From Actinomadura physcomitrii (GTDB lineage Bacteria > Actinomycetota > Actinomycetes > Streptosporangiales > Streptosporangiaceae): a stretch of 64,000 nucleotides of DNA. The stretch is taken from positions 62,001 through 126,000 of the forward strand of contig NZ_WBMS02000013.1 of the NCBI RefSeq assembly GCF_008923205.2, read 5' to 3'. Shown piece after piece: positions 1 to 8,191 of this stretch (the first letter of the stretch is position 1; each line of letters begins with the position of its first letter). The position numbers were made by a program, and so were the translations under genes. The notes under the pieces are model-generated. The model worked only from the letters and a program-made list of their open reading frames with translations. It did not search any database and was not told the DNA's origin.

Positions 1-296
1 ACCTCGGCCAGGCTCACACCGCGGATGTACTGCGTCGCGAGCCACGGCCGTTCGGCGTCGGGGTCCGCGTCGACGACGGCCGCGGTGTAGAAGCCGCTGA
101 CGGCCTTGGCGGAGACGACCTCCCGGCGGAACCTCGCCCGCCAGCGGGGATCGCCCAGCAGTTCGTCCCTGATGACCTTCACGGCGACCAGCCGCCGGCT
201 CGGTGAGGTGCCGAGGAAGACCTCGCCCATCCCGCCGGAGCCGAGCCGCGCGACCACGCGGTAGGGGCCGATCATCCGGGGGGCTTCAGGCTGCAT
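1..296 (-). CDS. Serine/threonine protein kinase, N-terminal part (runs off window)
   Basis: The reverse strand encodes the start of a Hanks-type Ser/Thr kinase. The first residues read MQPEAPRMIGPYRVVARLG, followed by the glycine-rich ATP loop GSGGMGEV (about residues 19-26) and VAVKV, which holds the ATP-orienting lysine (about residue 40). The catalytic loop and everything downstream lie outside the window. The ATG at 296 was chosen; an internal ATG seven codons later (275) is possible, because the kinase fold begins right after it. Actinomycete kinases of this type usually carry a C-terminal sensor or membrane segment, which cannot be judged here. No signal for its target is visible. Confidence 0.85.
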   Translation of the reverse strand, partial: MQPEAPRMIGPYRVVARLGSGGMGEVFLGTSPSRRLVAVKVIRDELLGDPRWRARFRREVVSAKAVSGFYTAAVVDADPDAERPWLATQYIRGVSLAE

Positions 297-363
297 GGGC
301 ACGGGATCCGATCATGGTGGGCGCGGCTTCATCGTGCCATGGGCGGCCCTTCGCTCCGGCCGG

Positions 364-1302
364 TCAGGCCCAGGGGAGCTCACTGCGCTCCCGCCAGTAG
401 CGTTCCGGCGCGACGCTCAGGCCCGCCAGCACCTCGAACTCCCGCTCGTCCAGGGGCAAGTCTGTCGCCGCCAGGTTCGCCTGCAACTGGCCGGGGCTGA
501 CGGCTCCGATCAGGACCGTGTCCGCCCAGGGCCGGCTCAGCGCGGCGGCCAGGGACAGCGCGTCGGCGCCGGTGTTCTTCTCCGCCGCCATGGCGGCCAA
601 CGCGGGCGGGGGGCTCACGGCCAGCCGGCCGTTCGCGAGCACCTCCTTGAGCAGGACGTGCAGGCCGGCCGCATGTGCCTCCTCGAGGGCCGGCCCGGCG
701 GAGGTGTCCAGGAGATTCCATGTCGATTGCACGGTGCTGAACAGCCGCCTGCCGGAGACCTCGAGGCGCATGGCACGGCGGATGGTGCCCGCCTGCCCGG
801 GTCCGGACGTGGAGAACCCCACCCGAACGCCCTGGGCCGCCGCTTCGGCCAGGGCCTCCTGAAGCCCGACATCGTCGAAGAGCGGGCTGTCCTCGGTAAG
901 CGAATGGACTTGATAGACCGAGAGACGGTCGCCGAGAAGCGCACGCGTCTCCGTGTACTGGGCGCGGTAACGGTCAGGGCTGTGCTCCTTGACCTCGTGC
1001 ACTGGGGCATCGAGCCGCCAGCCTCCGACGTACGTGTAGCCCCACTTACTGGAGATGGTCAACCCGTCCGGCTTACGCGTGGTGAGCCATTCCCCCAGGA
1101 ACTCTTCAGCGCGTCCGTACGACCGGGCGGTGTCAACCCATCGGATCCCCGTCGCGTAGGCGTCGTCAAGGAGGCTCCAGGTCGCGCGGCGCATCTGCTT
1201 GACGCCGCGGGCTTCGGGCAGCTCTTCTGCCCTGCCCACGTTGATGTAGGCGGGACGCCCCACCGCCGCAAGGCCGATCCCCAGCCGCCCTATCGCATTC
1301 AT
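364..1302 (-). CDS. Aldo/keto reductase family oxidoreductase
   Basis: This 312-residue protein is a TIM-barrel aldo/keto reductase that should reduce carbonyls with NAD(P)H in the cytoplasm. The catalytic set is visible: Asp and Tyr in DTARSYG, Lys in SSKWGYT, and His in YQVHS. The N-terminal strand reads IGRLGIGLAAVG, and the C-terminal half keeps the cofactor-binding region around DTVLIGAVSP. The ATG at 1302 was preferred over an upstream in-frame start at 1353 because GGGAGG lies about 8 bases before it and family members begin near this point. It is a single-gene unit facing the kinase fragment. Substrate unknown. Confidence 0.85.
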   Translation of the reverse strand: MNAIGRLGIGLAAVGRPAYINVGRAEELPEARGVKQMRRATWSLLDDAYATGIRWVDTARSYGRAEEFLGEWLTTRKPDGLTISSKWGYTYVGGWRLDAPVHEVKEHSPDRYRAQYTETRALLGDRLSVYQVHSLTEDSPLFDDVGLQEALAEAAAQGVRVGFSTSGPGQAGTIRRAMRLEVSGRRLFSTVQSTWNLLDTSAGPALEEAHAAGLHVLLKEVLANGRLAVSPPPALAAMAAEKNTGADALSLAAALSRPWADTVLIGAVSPGQLQANLAATDLPLDEREFEVLAGLSVAPERYWRERSELPWA

Positions 1303-1394
1303 GCTGCCAGCCTCCCACGCCGGGCCCGTGGGCCACTGCCTCCACGAACCCACCTTCGGACATTTCTCCCGTTTTCACCATCAAATGGCGGCCC

Positions 1395-1403
1395 TTATCC
1401 ACA
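1395..1403 (+). other. Isolated DnaA-box-like nonamer TTATCCACA
   Basis: A perfect match to the classical DnaA box sits in the spacer between the divergent aldo/keto reductase and the next gene. Only one copy is visible, so it is not an origin. It could be a titration or regulatory site, or chance. Confidence 0.25.
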
Positions 1404-1491
1404 GAATCGCGTTCAGGTCACCTTTTCGTCGCGCCTCCTCGAGGCTTGACGACGTCACGCGAAGTCGCCAGGCCCCCGAAGGAGGCTCCCT

Positions 1492-2394
1492 TTGTCGATC
1501 ACCATCACCGTTCCCGAGGAGACCACCGCCCGGTTCGTCGTCGCCGCCGACCGGGCTCCCGACGACGTCGCCACCGCCCTCCGGCAGGGCCTGCCGGGGC
1601 GGCTGGGCGCCGCGATGTTCCACCGGCTCGGCACGCCGGCCCTGATGGTGGCCGCGCACAAGGCCGAGGTGTCGCCCTGGGACCTGCGGTCGGTGACCGG
1701 TACCGACCCGGACGACGTCGAGCGGGTCCGCCGCGGCGACTGGCACGTCGGGGTGACCTCGGTCCTGCCGGTCGCCGATCTGCCCGCCGGCCCGCACATC
1801 GCACGCGCCACGGCCGAGGTGCTGGCCGGATCGCTCGGCGGCGTGCCCGTCGACCTCGACATGAACCAGGTCGTGCACCCGCCGCCCGTGCCCCGCCCGG
1901 AGGACTTCGTCCTCGCGGACGGCTGGACGGGCGCCGTGCTGCCGCCCTACCGGAACGCCGGCCGGTGCACCGCCGACGAGGACGAGCTCGACGGCTGCTC
2001 CTGCGTCGGCATCACCACCCGGGGCCTGCGCCGCTTCGGCCTCCCCGAGCTGGAGATCACCGGCGTGGCATGCCCCCACGACCTCGCCGCCCTGAACCTC
2101 GTCCGGACCGCCGCCCAGCGGCTGCTGCCTCTCGGCAGGCATCGCGGCGAGCACGTCCTGCACTCGGAACTCGTCCTGACGAGCGCCGACTTCGCGGCGT
2201 TCTGGGGAAGCCGGGACCAGGTGTGGGATGACGGACCCGTCCCCGTGCGACTCGTCCAGACCGGACCCCGCCGCCTTTCGATCCAGGCACCGGAGGACTT
2301 CCCGGGCACTCTCAACGAGTGGCTCTGGGACGAGCTGCCGCCCGTCCTGCACCATTACCTGAGCTGCGAGCCCGACGACGCCGCGCCGGACTGA
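1492..2394 (+). CDS. Hypothetical protein, 300 residues
   Basis: I do not recognise the family. The frame is open for 300 residues, has strong high-GC codon bias, and starts at TTG with GGAGG six bases upstream, so it is a credible gene. There is no signal peptide or membrane segment. The sequence has several hydrophobic beta-strand-like stretches (for example WHVGVTSVLPVADLP near residue 85) and a mid-region cysteine cluster, GRCTADEDELDGCSCVG near residue 160, that could bind metal or be structural. The C-terminus is rich in Leu/Pro and ends in acidic residues. It stands alone between the reductase and a truncated gene. A cytosolic role is likely; no function is proposed. Confidence 0.75.
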   Translation: MSITITVPEETTARFVVAADRAPDDVATALRQGLPGRLGAAMFHRLGTPALMVAAHKAEVSPWDLRSVTGTDPDDVERVRRGDWHVGVTSVLPVADLPAGPHIARATAEVLAGSLGGVPVDLDMNQVVHPPPVPRPEDFVLADGWTGAVLPPYRNAGRCTADEDELDGCSCVGITTRGLRRFGLPELEITGVACPHDLAALNLVRTAAQRLLPLGRHRGEHVLHSELVLTSADFAAFWGSRDQVWDDGPVPVRLVQTGPRRLSIQAPEDFPGTLNEWLWDELPPVLHHYLSCEPDDAAPD

Positions 2395-2438
2395 GCGGCC
2401 GGGCGCCGACACCGGCGCGCCGGTTAGCGTCAGTCGTC

Positions 2439-2843
2439 ATGCGGAACGAACAGGAGCCGGGCTCCCTGGAGAAGGTCCTTGCGGACATCACTGCCGAACG
2501 CGCCGCTCAGGACCGGATGTGGGGCGTCCAGGAGTTTCCCGACGGCACCGGGCCGGCGTTCGCCGGAGAAGCCGACCGAGCCAAGGACGCGTGCGCCGGC
2601 GCCTGGTCGCGCGGCGAGCCGAGCCGCTCCGCGAAGCACACCGATCGAGTTGGTCTCTCCCGGCGCATCGTCTTGCGGCTCCAAGCTCAGGCGCCGAGAG
2701 CTTCCCCCGGCGGCGAGCACAACGGAACGCCCCCGCGTCAGGGCCAGAACCGGCGAAGCGTCCACGGACCGGCGGCCCCGGCGGCCGGTCCGACCACCTC
2801 CGCGATCGCGGGGCCGTCCGGCGTCGTGACCTGGAGCCGGTAG
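2439..2843 (+). pseudogene. Truncated MazG/NTP-pyrophosphohydrolase-like gene
   Basis: The frame starts with ATG exactly 8 bases after a TAGCGT -10 box (2425-2430), a leaderless arrangement. Its first about 60 residues (VLADITAERAAQDRMWGVQ, FPDGTGPAFAGEADRAKDAC) look like the N-terminus of a small actinobacterial family related to nucleotide pyrophosphohydrolases. After about 2630 the similarity stops: the usual continuation (a TWRDILAEEVAEALAE-like helix) is missing and the reading frame becomes basic, Ser/Arg-rich non-coding-like sequence to 2843. I infer a 3' deletion or rearrangement. The family assignment is from memory of family sequences and is moderate. Confidence 0.45.
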
Positions 2844-2974
2844 AAACGGGCCTCGCCGGGCTCCTGCCACTGCGCCAGGACCCGGCGGACCCGGAAGCAG
2901 CCGCGCGCGCCGGTGATCTGAGAAGGGTGGCCCACCGGGGTCGTCTCCGCGGAGACGGGTTCATCGATCAGCAC
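2738..2974 (-). CDS. Small hypothetical protein (DUF6504-like)
   Basis: The reverse strand encodes about 78 residues beginning VLIDEPVSAETTPVG and including RGCFRVRRVLAQWQEPGEARFY, then LQVTTPDGPAIAEVVG and ending WTLRRFWP. Small beta-rich actinobacterial proteins with an F-R-V-R-R-V-L-x-x-W core look similar and some occur near translesion polymerase genes, but no such partner is here. The GTG at 2974 was chosen because recognisable sequence begins there; the longer frame to 3109 is Arg/Ser-rich and unlikely to be translated. There is no clear ribosome binding site. It overlaps the tail of the truncated gene on the other strand. Confidence 0.5.
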   Translation of the reverse strand: MLIDEPVSAETTPVGHPSQITGARGCFRVRRVLAQWQEPGEARFYRLQVTTPDGPAIAEVVGPAAGAAGPWTLRRFWP

Positions 2975-3102
2975 GAGACCAGACCCTAGCCCGAACAGGT
3001 GTTCGAGCAAAGCCCGACGAGCCGTCCTACACGACGGCGCCCTGTCGGTGCCGGCCGGTAGCGTCGGCCCTCGGGTGCGGTGCCGGGGAGAGGAGCACGA
3101 GC

Positions 3103-3798
3103 ATGGCAACGTACGTCCTTGTTCCCGGGGCGGGTGGGAGCGCCTGGTTCTGGCATCTTCTCGTCCCTGAACTCCAGGCCCGCGGGCATGAGGTCATCGC
3201 CGTCGAGTTGCCGGCGGCCGACGAGTCGGCGGGGCTCGCGGAGTACGCGGACACTGTCGTGGAAGCGATCGGCGACCGCGCCGGGGTCGTCCTGGTGGCG
3301 CAGTCGATGGGCGGGCTCACCGCGCCGCTCGTGTGCGCCCGTGTCCCGGTGGCGTTGCTCGTCCTGCTGAACGCGATGGTCCCGCTGCCCGGCGAGACCG
3401 GCGGCGCGTGGTGGGCCAACACCGGTCAAGCCGCGGCCATGGCCGAGCAGGCGGCGCGGGAGGGGCGGACTCCGCCCGCCGAGTTCGATCCGGAGGACTG
3501 CTTCTTCCATGACGTCGCGCCGGAGGTGACGGCCGAAGCGTTCGCGCGGGGCGAGCAGTCGCAGTCGGGCAAGCCGTTCGAGGACCCCTGGCCTCTGGAG
3601 AAGTGGCCGGACACGCCGACCGTGTTCCTGCAGGGCCGGGACGACCGGCTCTTCCCCCTGCCGTTCCAGCGCCGGGTCGTCCGGGAGCGCCTGGACATAC
3701 CGGTCGACGACATGCCGGGCGGGCATCTCGTCGCGCTCAGCCGCCCCAAGGAGCTCGCCGACCGGCTGGAGGCGTACCGGATCCGGTACGTTTCGTGA
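3103..3798 (+). CDS. Alpha/beta-fold hydrolase
   Basis: A 231-residue cytosolic hydrolase of the small esterase-like alpha/beta group. It opens with YVLVPGAGGSAWFWH (oxyanion-hole region), has the nucleophile elbow VAQSMGG (Ser near residue 68), an acid in LQGRDDRLFP and the histidine in MPGGHLVALS, a complete Ser-Asp-His triad. The C-terminus keeps the helix that usually caps the fold. The ATG is preceded by a GGGGAGAGGAG ribosome binding site, and TAGCGT at 3059-3064 is a candidate -10. Substrate is unknown; related proteins act on small esters. It is a single-gene unit. Confidence 0.85.
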   Translation: MATYVLVPGAGGSAWFWHLLVPELQARGHEVIAVELPAADESAGLAEYADTVVEAIGDRAGVVLVAQSMGGLTAPLVCARVPVALLVLLNAMVPLPGETGGAWWANTGQAAAMAEQAAREGRTPPAEFDPEDCFFHDVAPEVTAEAFARGEQSQSGKPFEDPWPLEKWPDTPTVFLQGRDDRLFPLPFQRRVVRERLDIPVDDMPGGHLVALSRPKELADRLEAYRIRYVS

Positions 3799-3962
3799 CA
3801 GTGGCGGTCAGCCGGCCCCGATGGCCCGGGCCAGAGCAGGAGGCAGCGGGTAGAGGCGCTCCCTGGGGAGGAGGGCCTGGGCCTGGGCGGTCCGGCCCGC
3901 CTGGAGCAGCCCATGGATCCGGCGGACGAGCGGTGTGCCATGCCGCAGGACGCGCGGTGGAT

Positions 3963-4712
3963 TCAACCGGATTCCGGCGCGGCGGACCTGCGGCGGTGGG
4001 CCTTCTGGCGGCAGGCGGCGCCGCAGTACCGTGCGGGGCGGCCGGTGCGCGCGGCCGCCAGCGGGGTCCCGCAGACCTCGCACCGGATGTCGTTGCGTGA
4101 CACCGGCAGACTTTCGTCACGGAGTTTCGTTACAGCAGGGGGGCGAAGCGCGTCGCAGGCGAGCGCGGTCATGCGCCCGGCGGGCCCGTCGGCGCGCCGC
4201 AGCCGCTCGGCGACCACGCATCCGGCCATCAGGCCCCGCACGTCCCGCAGGTCGATGTCCGCACGCACGTCCCCCGCCGCCTGGGCCCGGCGGAGCAGTG
4301 CGTCGAGGGCCTCGTTGAACTCCTCTTCGACGGCGCCGAAGGCCTCGACCCCGTCCTCCGGGGCCAGCGCGTCGCAGATGGCGTGGTTGAACATCGCGCG
4401 CTCGACGACCCACATCAGGAACCCGTAGAACCGCTCCCCCGGGTCGTCGGCGCCGGCCAGCGACCGCGCCTCCTCGATGATGCTCTCGAAGCGCTCGGTG
4501 ACGACGGCCGTGAACAGGGCCTCCTTGGTCGGGAAGTTGCGGTAGACCGTCCCGGCGCCGACGCCGGCGCGGCGGGCGATGTCGTCGAGCGGGACGAGCC
4601 GCCCCTCGGCGGCGAACGCCTCGAGCGCGGCCTGGAGGATCCGGCTCCGGTTGCGCCGCGCGTCCGCGCGGCGCGGCTCGGTCTCGGTCCGGCGGGACGG
4701 AGCGTCGGGCAC
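3963..4712 (-). CDS. TetR-family repressor with C-terminal zinc-ribbon-like tail
   Basis: The first about 70 residues are a typical TetR DNA-binding domain (SRILQAALEAFAAEG, DDIARRAGVGAGTVYRNFPTKEALF), followed by a helical ligand domain to about residue 200. The unusual part is the last about 35 residues: CEVCGTPL, about 14 residues, then YCGAACRQKAHRRR, which looks like a CxxC...CxxxC zinc ribbon with a basic tail. The start is GTG with GGAGG about 10 bases upstream. It is divergent from the F420-type oxidoreductase gene at 4806, which it probably controls. The ligand is unknown. Confidence 0.87.
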   Translation of the reverse strand: MPDAPSRRTETEPRRADARRNRSRILQAALEAFAAEGRLVPLDDIARRAGVGAGTVYRNFPTKEALFTAVVTERFESIIEEARSLAGADDPGERFYGFLMWVVERAMFNHAICDALAPEDGVEAFGAVEEEFNEALDALLRRAQAAGDVRADIDLRDVRGLMAGCVVAERLRRADGPAGRMTALACDALRPPAVTKLRDESLPVSRNDIRCEVCGTPLAAARTGRPARYCGAACRQKAHRRRSAAPESG

Positions 4713-4728
4713 GAGCGCCTTGCCTCCT

Positions 4729-4786
4729 TTGACAAACGGGGCGAGCGTTCCGGTATTGTCCTAACCGGGTTGATCGTTCCGATTGT
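4729..4786 (+). promoter_or_regulatory. Divergent promoter region with direct repeats (TetR operator candidate)
   Basis: TTGACA at 4729-4734 and TATTGT at 4754-4759 form a plausible, rather widely spaced promoter for the oxidoreductase gene. Two near-identical direct repeats overlap or follow it: CGTTCCGGTATTGT (4746-4759) and CGTTCCGATTGT (4775-4786). Their position between a TetR gene and its divergent neighbour makes them the best operator candidates. Read from sequence only. Confidence 0.45.
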
Positions 4787-4805
4787 ACGTCCGAAGGAGA
4801 CGGCC

Positions 4806-5714
4806 ATGGGCAAGGACCCGGTGCTCGAGGCGAGGCGGCGGCTGGGGCGGATCGGGGTGGGCCTGATGACGCCCCTCGCCCCGGCGGAGGAATGGCGGCG
4901 GGCCGCCCGCCGGGTGGAGGACGCCGGCTACGGCGCGATCTGGGTGAACGAGGCGATCGGCGGCCGGGAGGTGTTCACGCAGCTCGGCGTGATGCTCGCG
5001 GCGACCGACCGGATCGTGCTCGGGTCGGCGATCGCGAACCTCTGGGCGCGGCACCCGGCCGCGATGCAGGGCGCCGCGTCGGTGCTGGCGGACGCCTACC
5101 CGGGACGGCTCGCGCTCGGCATCGGCGTCAGCATGGGCGCGATCGTCGAGCAGAGCGGCCAGACGTGGACCAGCCCGCTCGCCCGCATGCGCGGGTACAT
5201 CGAGGGAATGGACGTCGCGGTGGAGGCGGCGCCGAAGCCGGAGGTGCCGTTCCCCCGGCTGATCGCGGCGCTGGGGCCGAAGATGCAGCGCCTGGCCGGG
5301 GAGCGCGCGGACGGGATGCTTCCCGCGATGATGCCCGTCGAGCACACGCGCCGGGCGCGGGAGATGCTCGGCCCCGACAAGCTGCTGATCGCCGCGCAGC
5401 CGGTGATCCTCGAGACCGATCCGGCGAAGGCGCGGGGCATCGCCCGCCAGGCCGGGGCCTTCACCATCCCGGGGTCGCCCTACATCGGGGCGCTCAAGAA
5501 CCTGGGCTTCTCGGACGCGGACCTCGCGGGCGGCGGCTCCGACGCGGTCATCGACGCCTGTTTCAGCTGGGGCGACGAGGCCGCGGTGGCCAAGGGCGTC
5601 AAGGCGTACCTGGACGCGGGGGCCGACCATGTCTGCGTGACGGTGTTCCAGCCGGACCTCGCCTCGTCCGCCGACCAGTTCGAGCGGCTGGCCCCGCACC
5701 TGCTGGACGGCTGA
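4806..5714 (+). CDS. LLM-class F420-dependent oxidoreductase
   Basis: A 302-residue luciferase-like TIM barrel. Family features include the N-terminal GRIGVGLMTPLAPAEEW strand and helix, GAIWVNEAIGGRE, the ATDRIVLGSAIANLWARHP segment and PGRLALGIGVSM, which in F420-using members lines the deazaflavin site. The reaction would be a hydride transfer between F420 and an unknown organic substrate. The ATG at 4806 follows GAAGGAG; a longer in-frame extension to 4383 would run antisense through the TetR gene and was rejected. It is divergent from, and probably repressed by, the TetR protein at 3963-4712. Confidence 0.85.
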   Translation: MGKDPVLEARRRLGRIGVGLMTPLAPAEEWRRAARRVEDAGYGAIWVNEAIGGREVFTQLGVMLAATDRIVLGSAIANLWARHPAAMQGAASVLADAYPGRLALGIGVSMGAIVEQSGQTWTSPLARMRGYIEGMDVAVEAAPKPEVPFPRLIAALGPKMQRLAGERADGMLPAMMPVEHTRRAREMLGPDKLLIAAQPVILETDPAKARGIARQAGAFTIPGSPYIGALKNLGFSDADLAGGGSDAVIDACFSWGDEAAVAKGVKAYLDAGADHVCVTVFQPDLASSADQFERLAPHLLDG

Positions 5715-5749
5715 CCCGCACCTGCCGCAAGGCGACCCGCACGCGGGCG

Positions 5750-6406
5750 TCAGCGGGGGCGGACCAGGCCGGTCTCGTAGGCGGCGATCACCAGCTGGGC
5801 CCGGTCGCGGGCCTGGAGCTTCGCCGGCAGGCGGCCGATGTGGGTCTTCACGGTCGCGGGGCTGAGATGCAGGTGCTCGGCGAGTTCCGTGTTGGACAGG
5901 CCGCGGGCGATGAGGGCGAGGACCTCGCGCTCGCGGTCGGTCAGGGCGCCGAGGCCGGCGGGCGGCGGCCCCGCGGGGGCGGGCCGGCGGACGAACTCGG
6001 CGATCAGCCGGCGGGTCACGGTCGGGGCGAGCAGCGACTCGCCGGAGGCGACCACGCGGATGGCCGACAGCAGGTCGGCGGGCGGGGTGTCCTTCAGCAG
6101 GAACCCGCTGGCACCGGCCCGCAGCGCCGCGTAGACGTAGGAGTCCAGGTCGAACGTCGTGAGGATGAGGACCCGGACGTCCGGCAGGTCGCGGCAGATG
6201 CGCCGGGTCGCCTCGATGCCGTCCATCTCCGGCATCCGGACGTCCATGAGGACGACGTCGGGCCGTTCGCGCGCGGCGATCCCGACGGCCTCCGCGCCGG
6301 TGCCGGCTTCGCCTACGGCGCGCAGCCCCGGCGCGGTGTCGATCAGGACGCGGAAGCTGCCGCGCACCAGGGTCTGGTCGTCGGCGACGAGGACGCGCAG
6401 TTCCAA
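5750..6406 (-). CDS. NarL/LuxR-type response regulator
   Basis: A 218-residue two-component response regulator. The receiver domain (about 1-120) has the acidic pair VADDQ, the phospho-acceptor aspartate in VVLMDVRMPEMDG, the conserved Thr in ILTTFD and the Lys in LLKDTPP. The C-terminal about 65 residues are a LuxR-type helix-turn-helix (LTDREREVLALIARGLSN, then HLSPATVKTHIGRL). It starts at TTG (6406) and lies directly behind the histidine kinase. Such pairs next to an ABC transporter usually control the transporter, but here both the kinase gene and the transporter look damaged, so the regulator may be orphaned. Confidence 0.9.
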   Translation of the reverse strand: MELRVLVADDQTLVRGSFRVLIDTAPGLRAVGEAGTGAEAVGIAARERPDVVLMDVRMPEMDGIEATRRICRDLPDVRVLILTTFDLDSYVYAALRAGASGFLLKDTPPADLLSAIRVVASGESLLAPTVTRRLIAEFVRRPAPAGPPPAGLGALTDREREVLALIARGLSNTELAEHLHLSPATVKTHIGRLPAKLQARDRAQLVIAAYETGLVRPR

Positions 6407-6413
6407 CGTGCTC

Positions 6414-7546
6414 CCAGGCTTCGTAGGGGAAGGCGGCGGCGACGCCGAAGCCGCCTTCCCGGCGGGGGCCGGCGGTGAAGTCGCCGCCGTACATCATGAC
6501 GCGTTCGCGCATCCCGATGAGCCCGTGGCCGGGGGCGCCGGGCAGGACGCGGACGCCGGGGCCGTCGTCGTCCACCTCGATGCGGACGCGCCCGCCGGCG
6601 GCCTCGACCAGGACGCGGCAGCGGGCGGGCGCGGCGTGCTTGACGACGTTGGTGACGGCCTCCTGGACGATCCGGTAGGCGGCGAGCGCGACGCCGTCCG
6701 GCAGGTCGCCCGCGCGGACGTCGAGGTCGACGCGGACGCCGGCCATGGCGGCGCGTTCGACGAGGCCGGGCAGTGATCCGAGGCCGGGCGCGGGGGCGAG
6801 GCCGGGCTCGTCGGCGCGCAGGACGCCGAGCAGGTGGCGCATCTCCCCGAGCGTCCCGCGGCTGGTGGACCCGATGACGCGCAGCGCGTCGAGGGCCTCC
6901 TGCGGGCGGGCCTCGGCGACGTGGACGGCGACGCCCGCCTTGACGGCGATGAGGCTCATGCTGTGCGCGACGATGTCGTGGAGCTCGCGGGCGATACGGA
7001 GCCGTTCCTCGCCGACGGCGGTCTCGGCGAGGCGGCGGGCGGCCCGGGCGGTGTAGGCGCGGCGGTCGCGGACGGCGCGGCCGAGCGCCCAGGACGCGCC
7101 GAGGACGGCGATGCCGAGGACCGCGCGGCCGCCCTGTTCGGCCTGCCAGTTCTTCGGCCCGACCAGCGCGCCGCCGAGGATGGGGATCGCGCTCAGCACG
7201 CCGATCGCCCGGGTGGGGACGAAGCGCGCGCGGGGCAGTTCCAGCGCGAGCGGGTAGAGCGCGTAGCCGGCGGCGGCGTAGAAGTCCCAGGGCAGTCCGA
7301 GGATCAGAGCCAGGGTGGACGCGGCGAGGACGGCGCCGAAGACCGGGACGGGCCGGATCCGCCGGACGGCGAGCGGCAGTCCCATGGCGGCGGCGACGGG
7401 CACGGCGAGGAGCGCCGGGGTGTCGCGGCCGCCGGAGAACACCAGCAGGAACAGCGTGTAGAGGACCGCGACCGCGGTGTCCAGGCGATCGGCCGCCTGC
7501 CGCGGGCGGGCTGGGCGTGCGGGGAGGCCGGCTCGGATTCGTGCAC
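6414..7546 (-). CDS. Sensor histidine kinase, apparently frameshifted at its 5' end and lacking its own stop
   Basis: The kinase core is intact: several membrane helices in the first about 130 residues, the phospho-acceptor motif ARELHDIVAHSMSLIAVK, the N-box YRIVQEAVTNVVKHA and the G-boxes DDDGPGV and GHGLIGMRERV (HATPase_c). Two defects are visible. The natural-looking start, GTG at 7546 (encoding MHESEPASPHAQPARGR), is in a different frame from the first membrane helix (AADRLDTAVAVLYTLFLLVF); in the kinase frame a TGA lies just upstream and the first usable start is GTG at 7442, inside that helix. At the 3' end the codon where the protein should stop (6416-6414) is TGG, and the frame then stays open to 4761. 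A sequencing error is an alternative explanation. Confidence 0.7.
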
Positions 7547-7704
7547 GTCACGACGGTAGCCGGACGGCGTGCCGGGGCGCGTCGTGCCGGCGGGCGTCAG
7601 ACCTGGGTCCGATGCGGCGGCGCGGTCTCGGAGCAGGGGCGGACCGACGGGTCCCGACCGGGTTCCGATGCGCCGGGGCGGCGTCCGGCGGGAGCGTTGA
7701 CGTC

Positions 7705-8113
7705 ATGATCGAAGTAAGGGAGCTGACCAAGCGCTACGGCGGGACCGTCGCCGTGGACGGCCTGTCGTTCCAGGTGCGCCCGGGGACGGTCACCGGGTTC
7801 CTCGGCCCGAACGGCGCGGGGAGGTCGACGACGATGCGCGTCCTGCTGGGGCTGGACGCGCCGTCGTCGGGGTGGGACGGCCTCGACCCCGCCCGGCGCG
7901 CGCGGTTCCTGCTGCGCCCGCTGCAGGAGCTGGGCGGCTGGGTCGCCCAGCTGTGCCTCGGAGTGCTCGGCGTGCTCGCGGCGACGTCGGAGTACCGCAC
8001 CGGGATTCTACGGGGACTCGCTGTCACCGCCTGCGGCGGCCGCCGTCCTCCTGGCCTATGCGCTCGTCCCGCTCGCGTTCGCCGGCTTCGTGCTCGCCCG
8101 GCGGGACGCATAG
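7705..8113 (+). pseudogene. ABC transporter remnant: ATPase N-terminus fused to permease pieces
   Basis: The ATG at 7705 begins a normal drug-type ABC ATPase (IEVRELTKRYGGTVAVDGLS) but the Walker A reads GPNGAGRST, with Arg in place of the essential Lys. After about 55 residues (LLGLDAPSSG) the sequence jumps into permease-like sequence (QLCLGVLGVLAATSEYRTG). From about 8020 the permease C-terminus continues in another frame (AAAAVLLAYALVPLAFAGF then LARRDA and a TAG at 8111-8113). So the rest of the ATPase, including signature and Walker B, and two parts of the permease are gone. I infer at least two internal deletions in an ATPase-permease operon next to its two-component system. Confidence 0.75.
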
Positions 8114-8191
8114 GCGGCCGGTGGTGCGCAAACGGGTGGGCGGCGGCGCCCGGTGGGGCGCCGCCGCCCGTTCCGTGCGGACCAGTGCGGG

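Noticed and set aside
1395..1403. DnaA box as part of an origin
   Set aside because: One box only, no dnaA/dnaN neighbours and no AT-rich unwinding region.
3799..3962. A possible reverse-strand gene tail in the spacer (LLQAGRTAQAQALLPRERLY-type)
   Set aside because: It has no match I recognise and its frame is the shadow of the TetR C-terminus; too weak to call.
4761..7442. A continuous 893-codon reverse frame
   Set aside because: Only its first part is a histidine kinase. The rest runs out of frame through the response regulator and antisense to the F420-type oxidoreductase, with Arg/Pro-rich composition.
7705..8113. A functional ABC ATPase
   Set aside because: It lacks signature and Walker B motifs and has Arg in Walker A.
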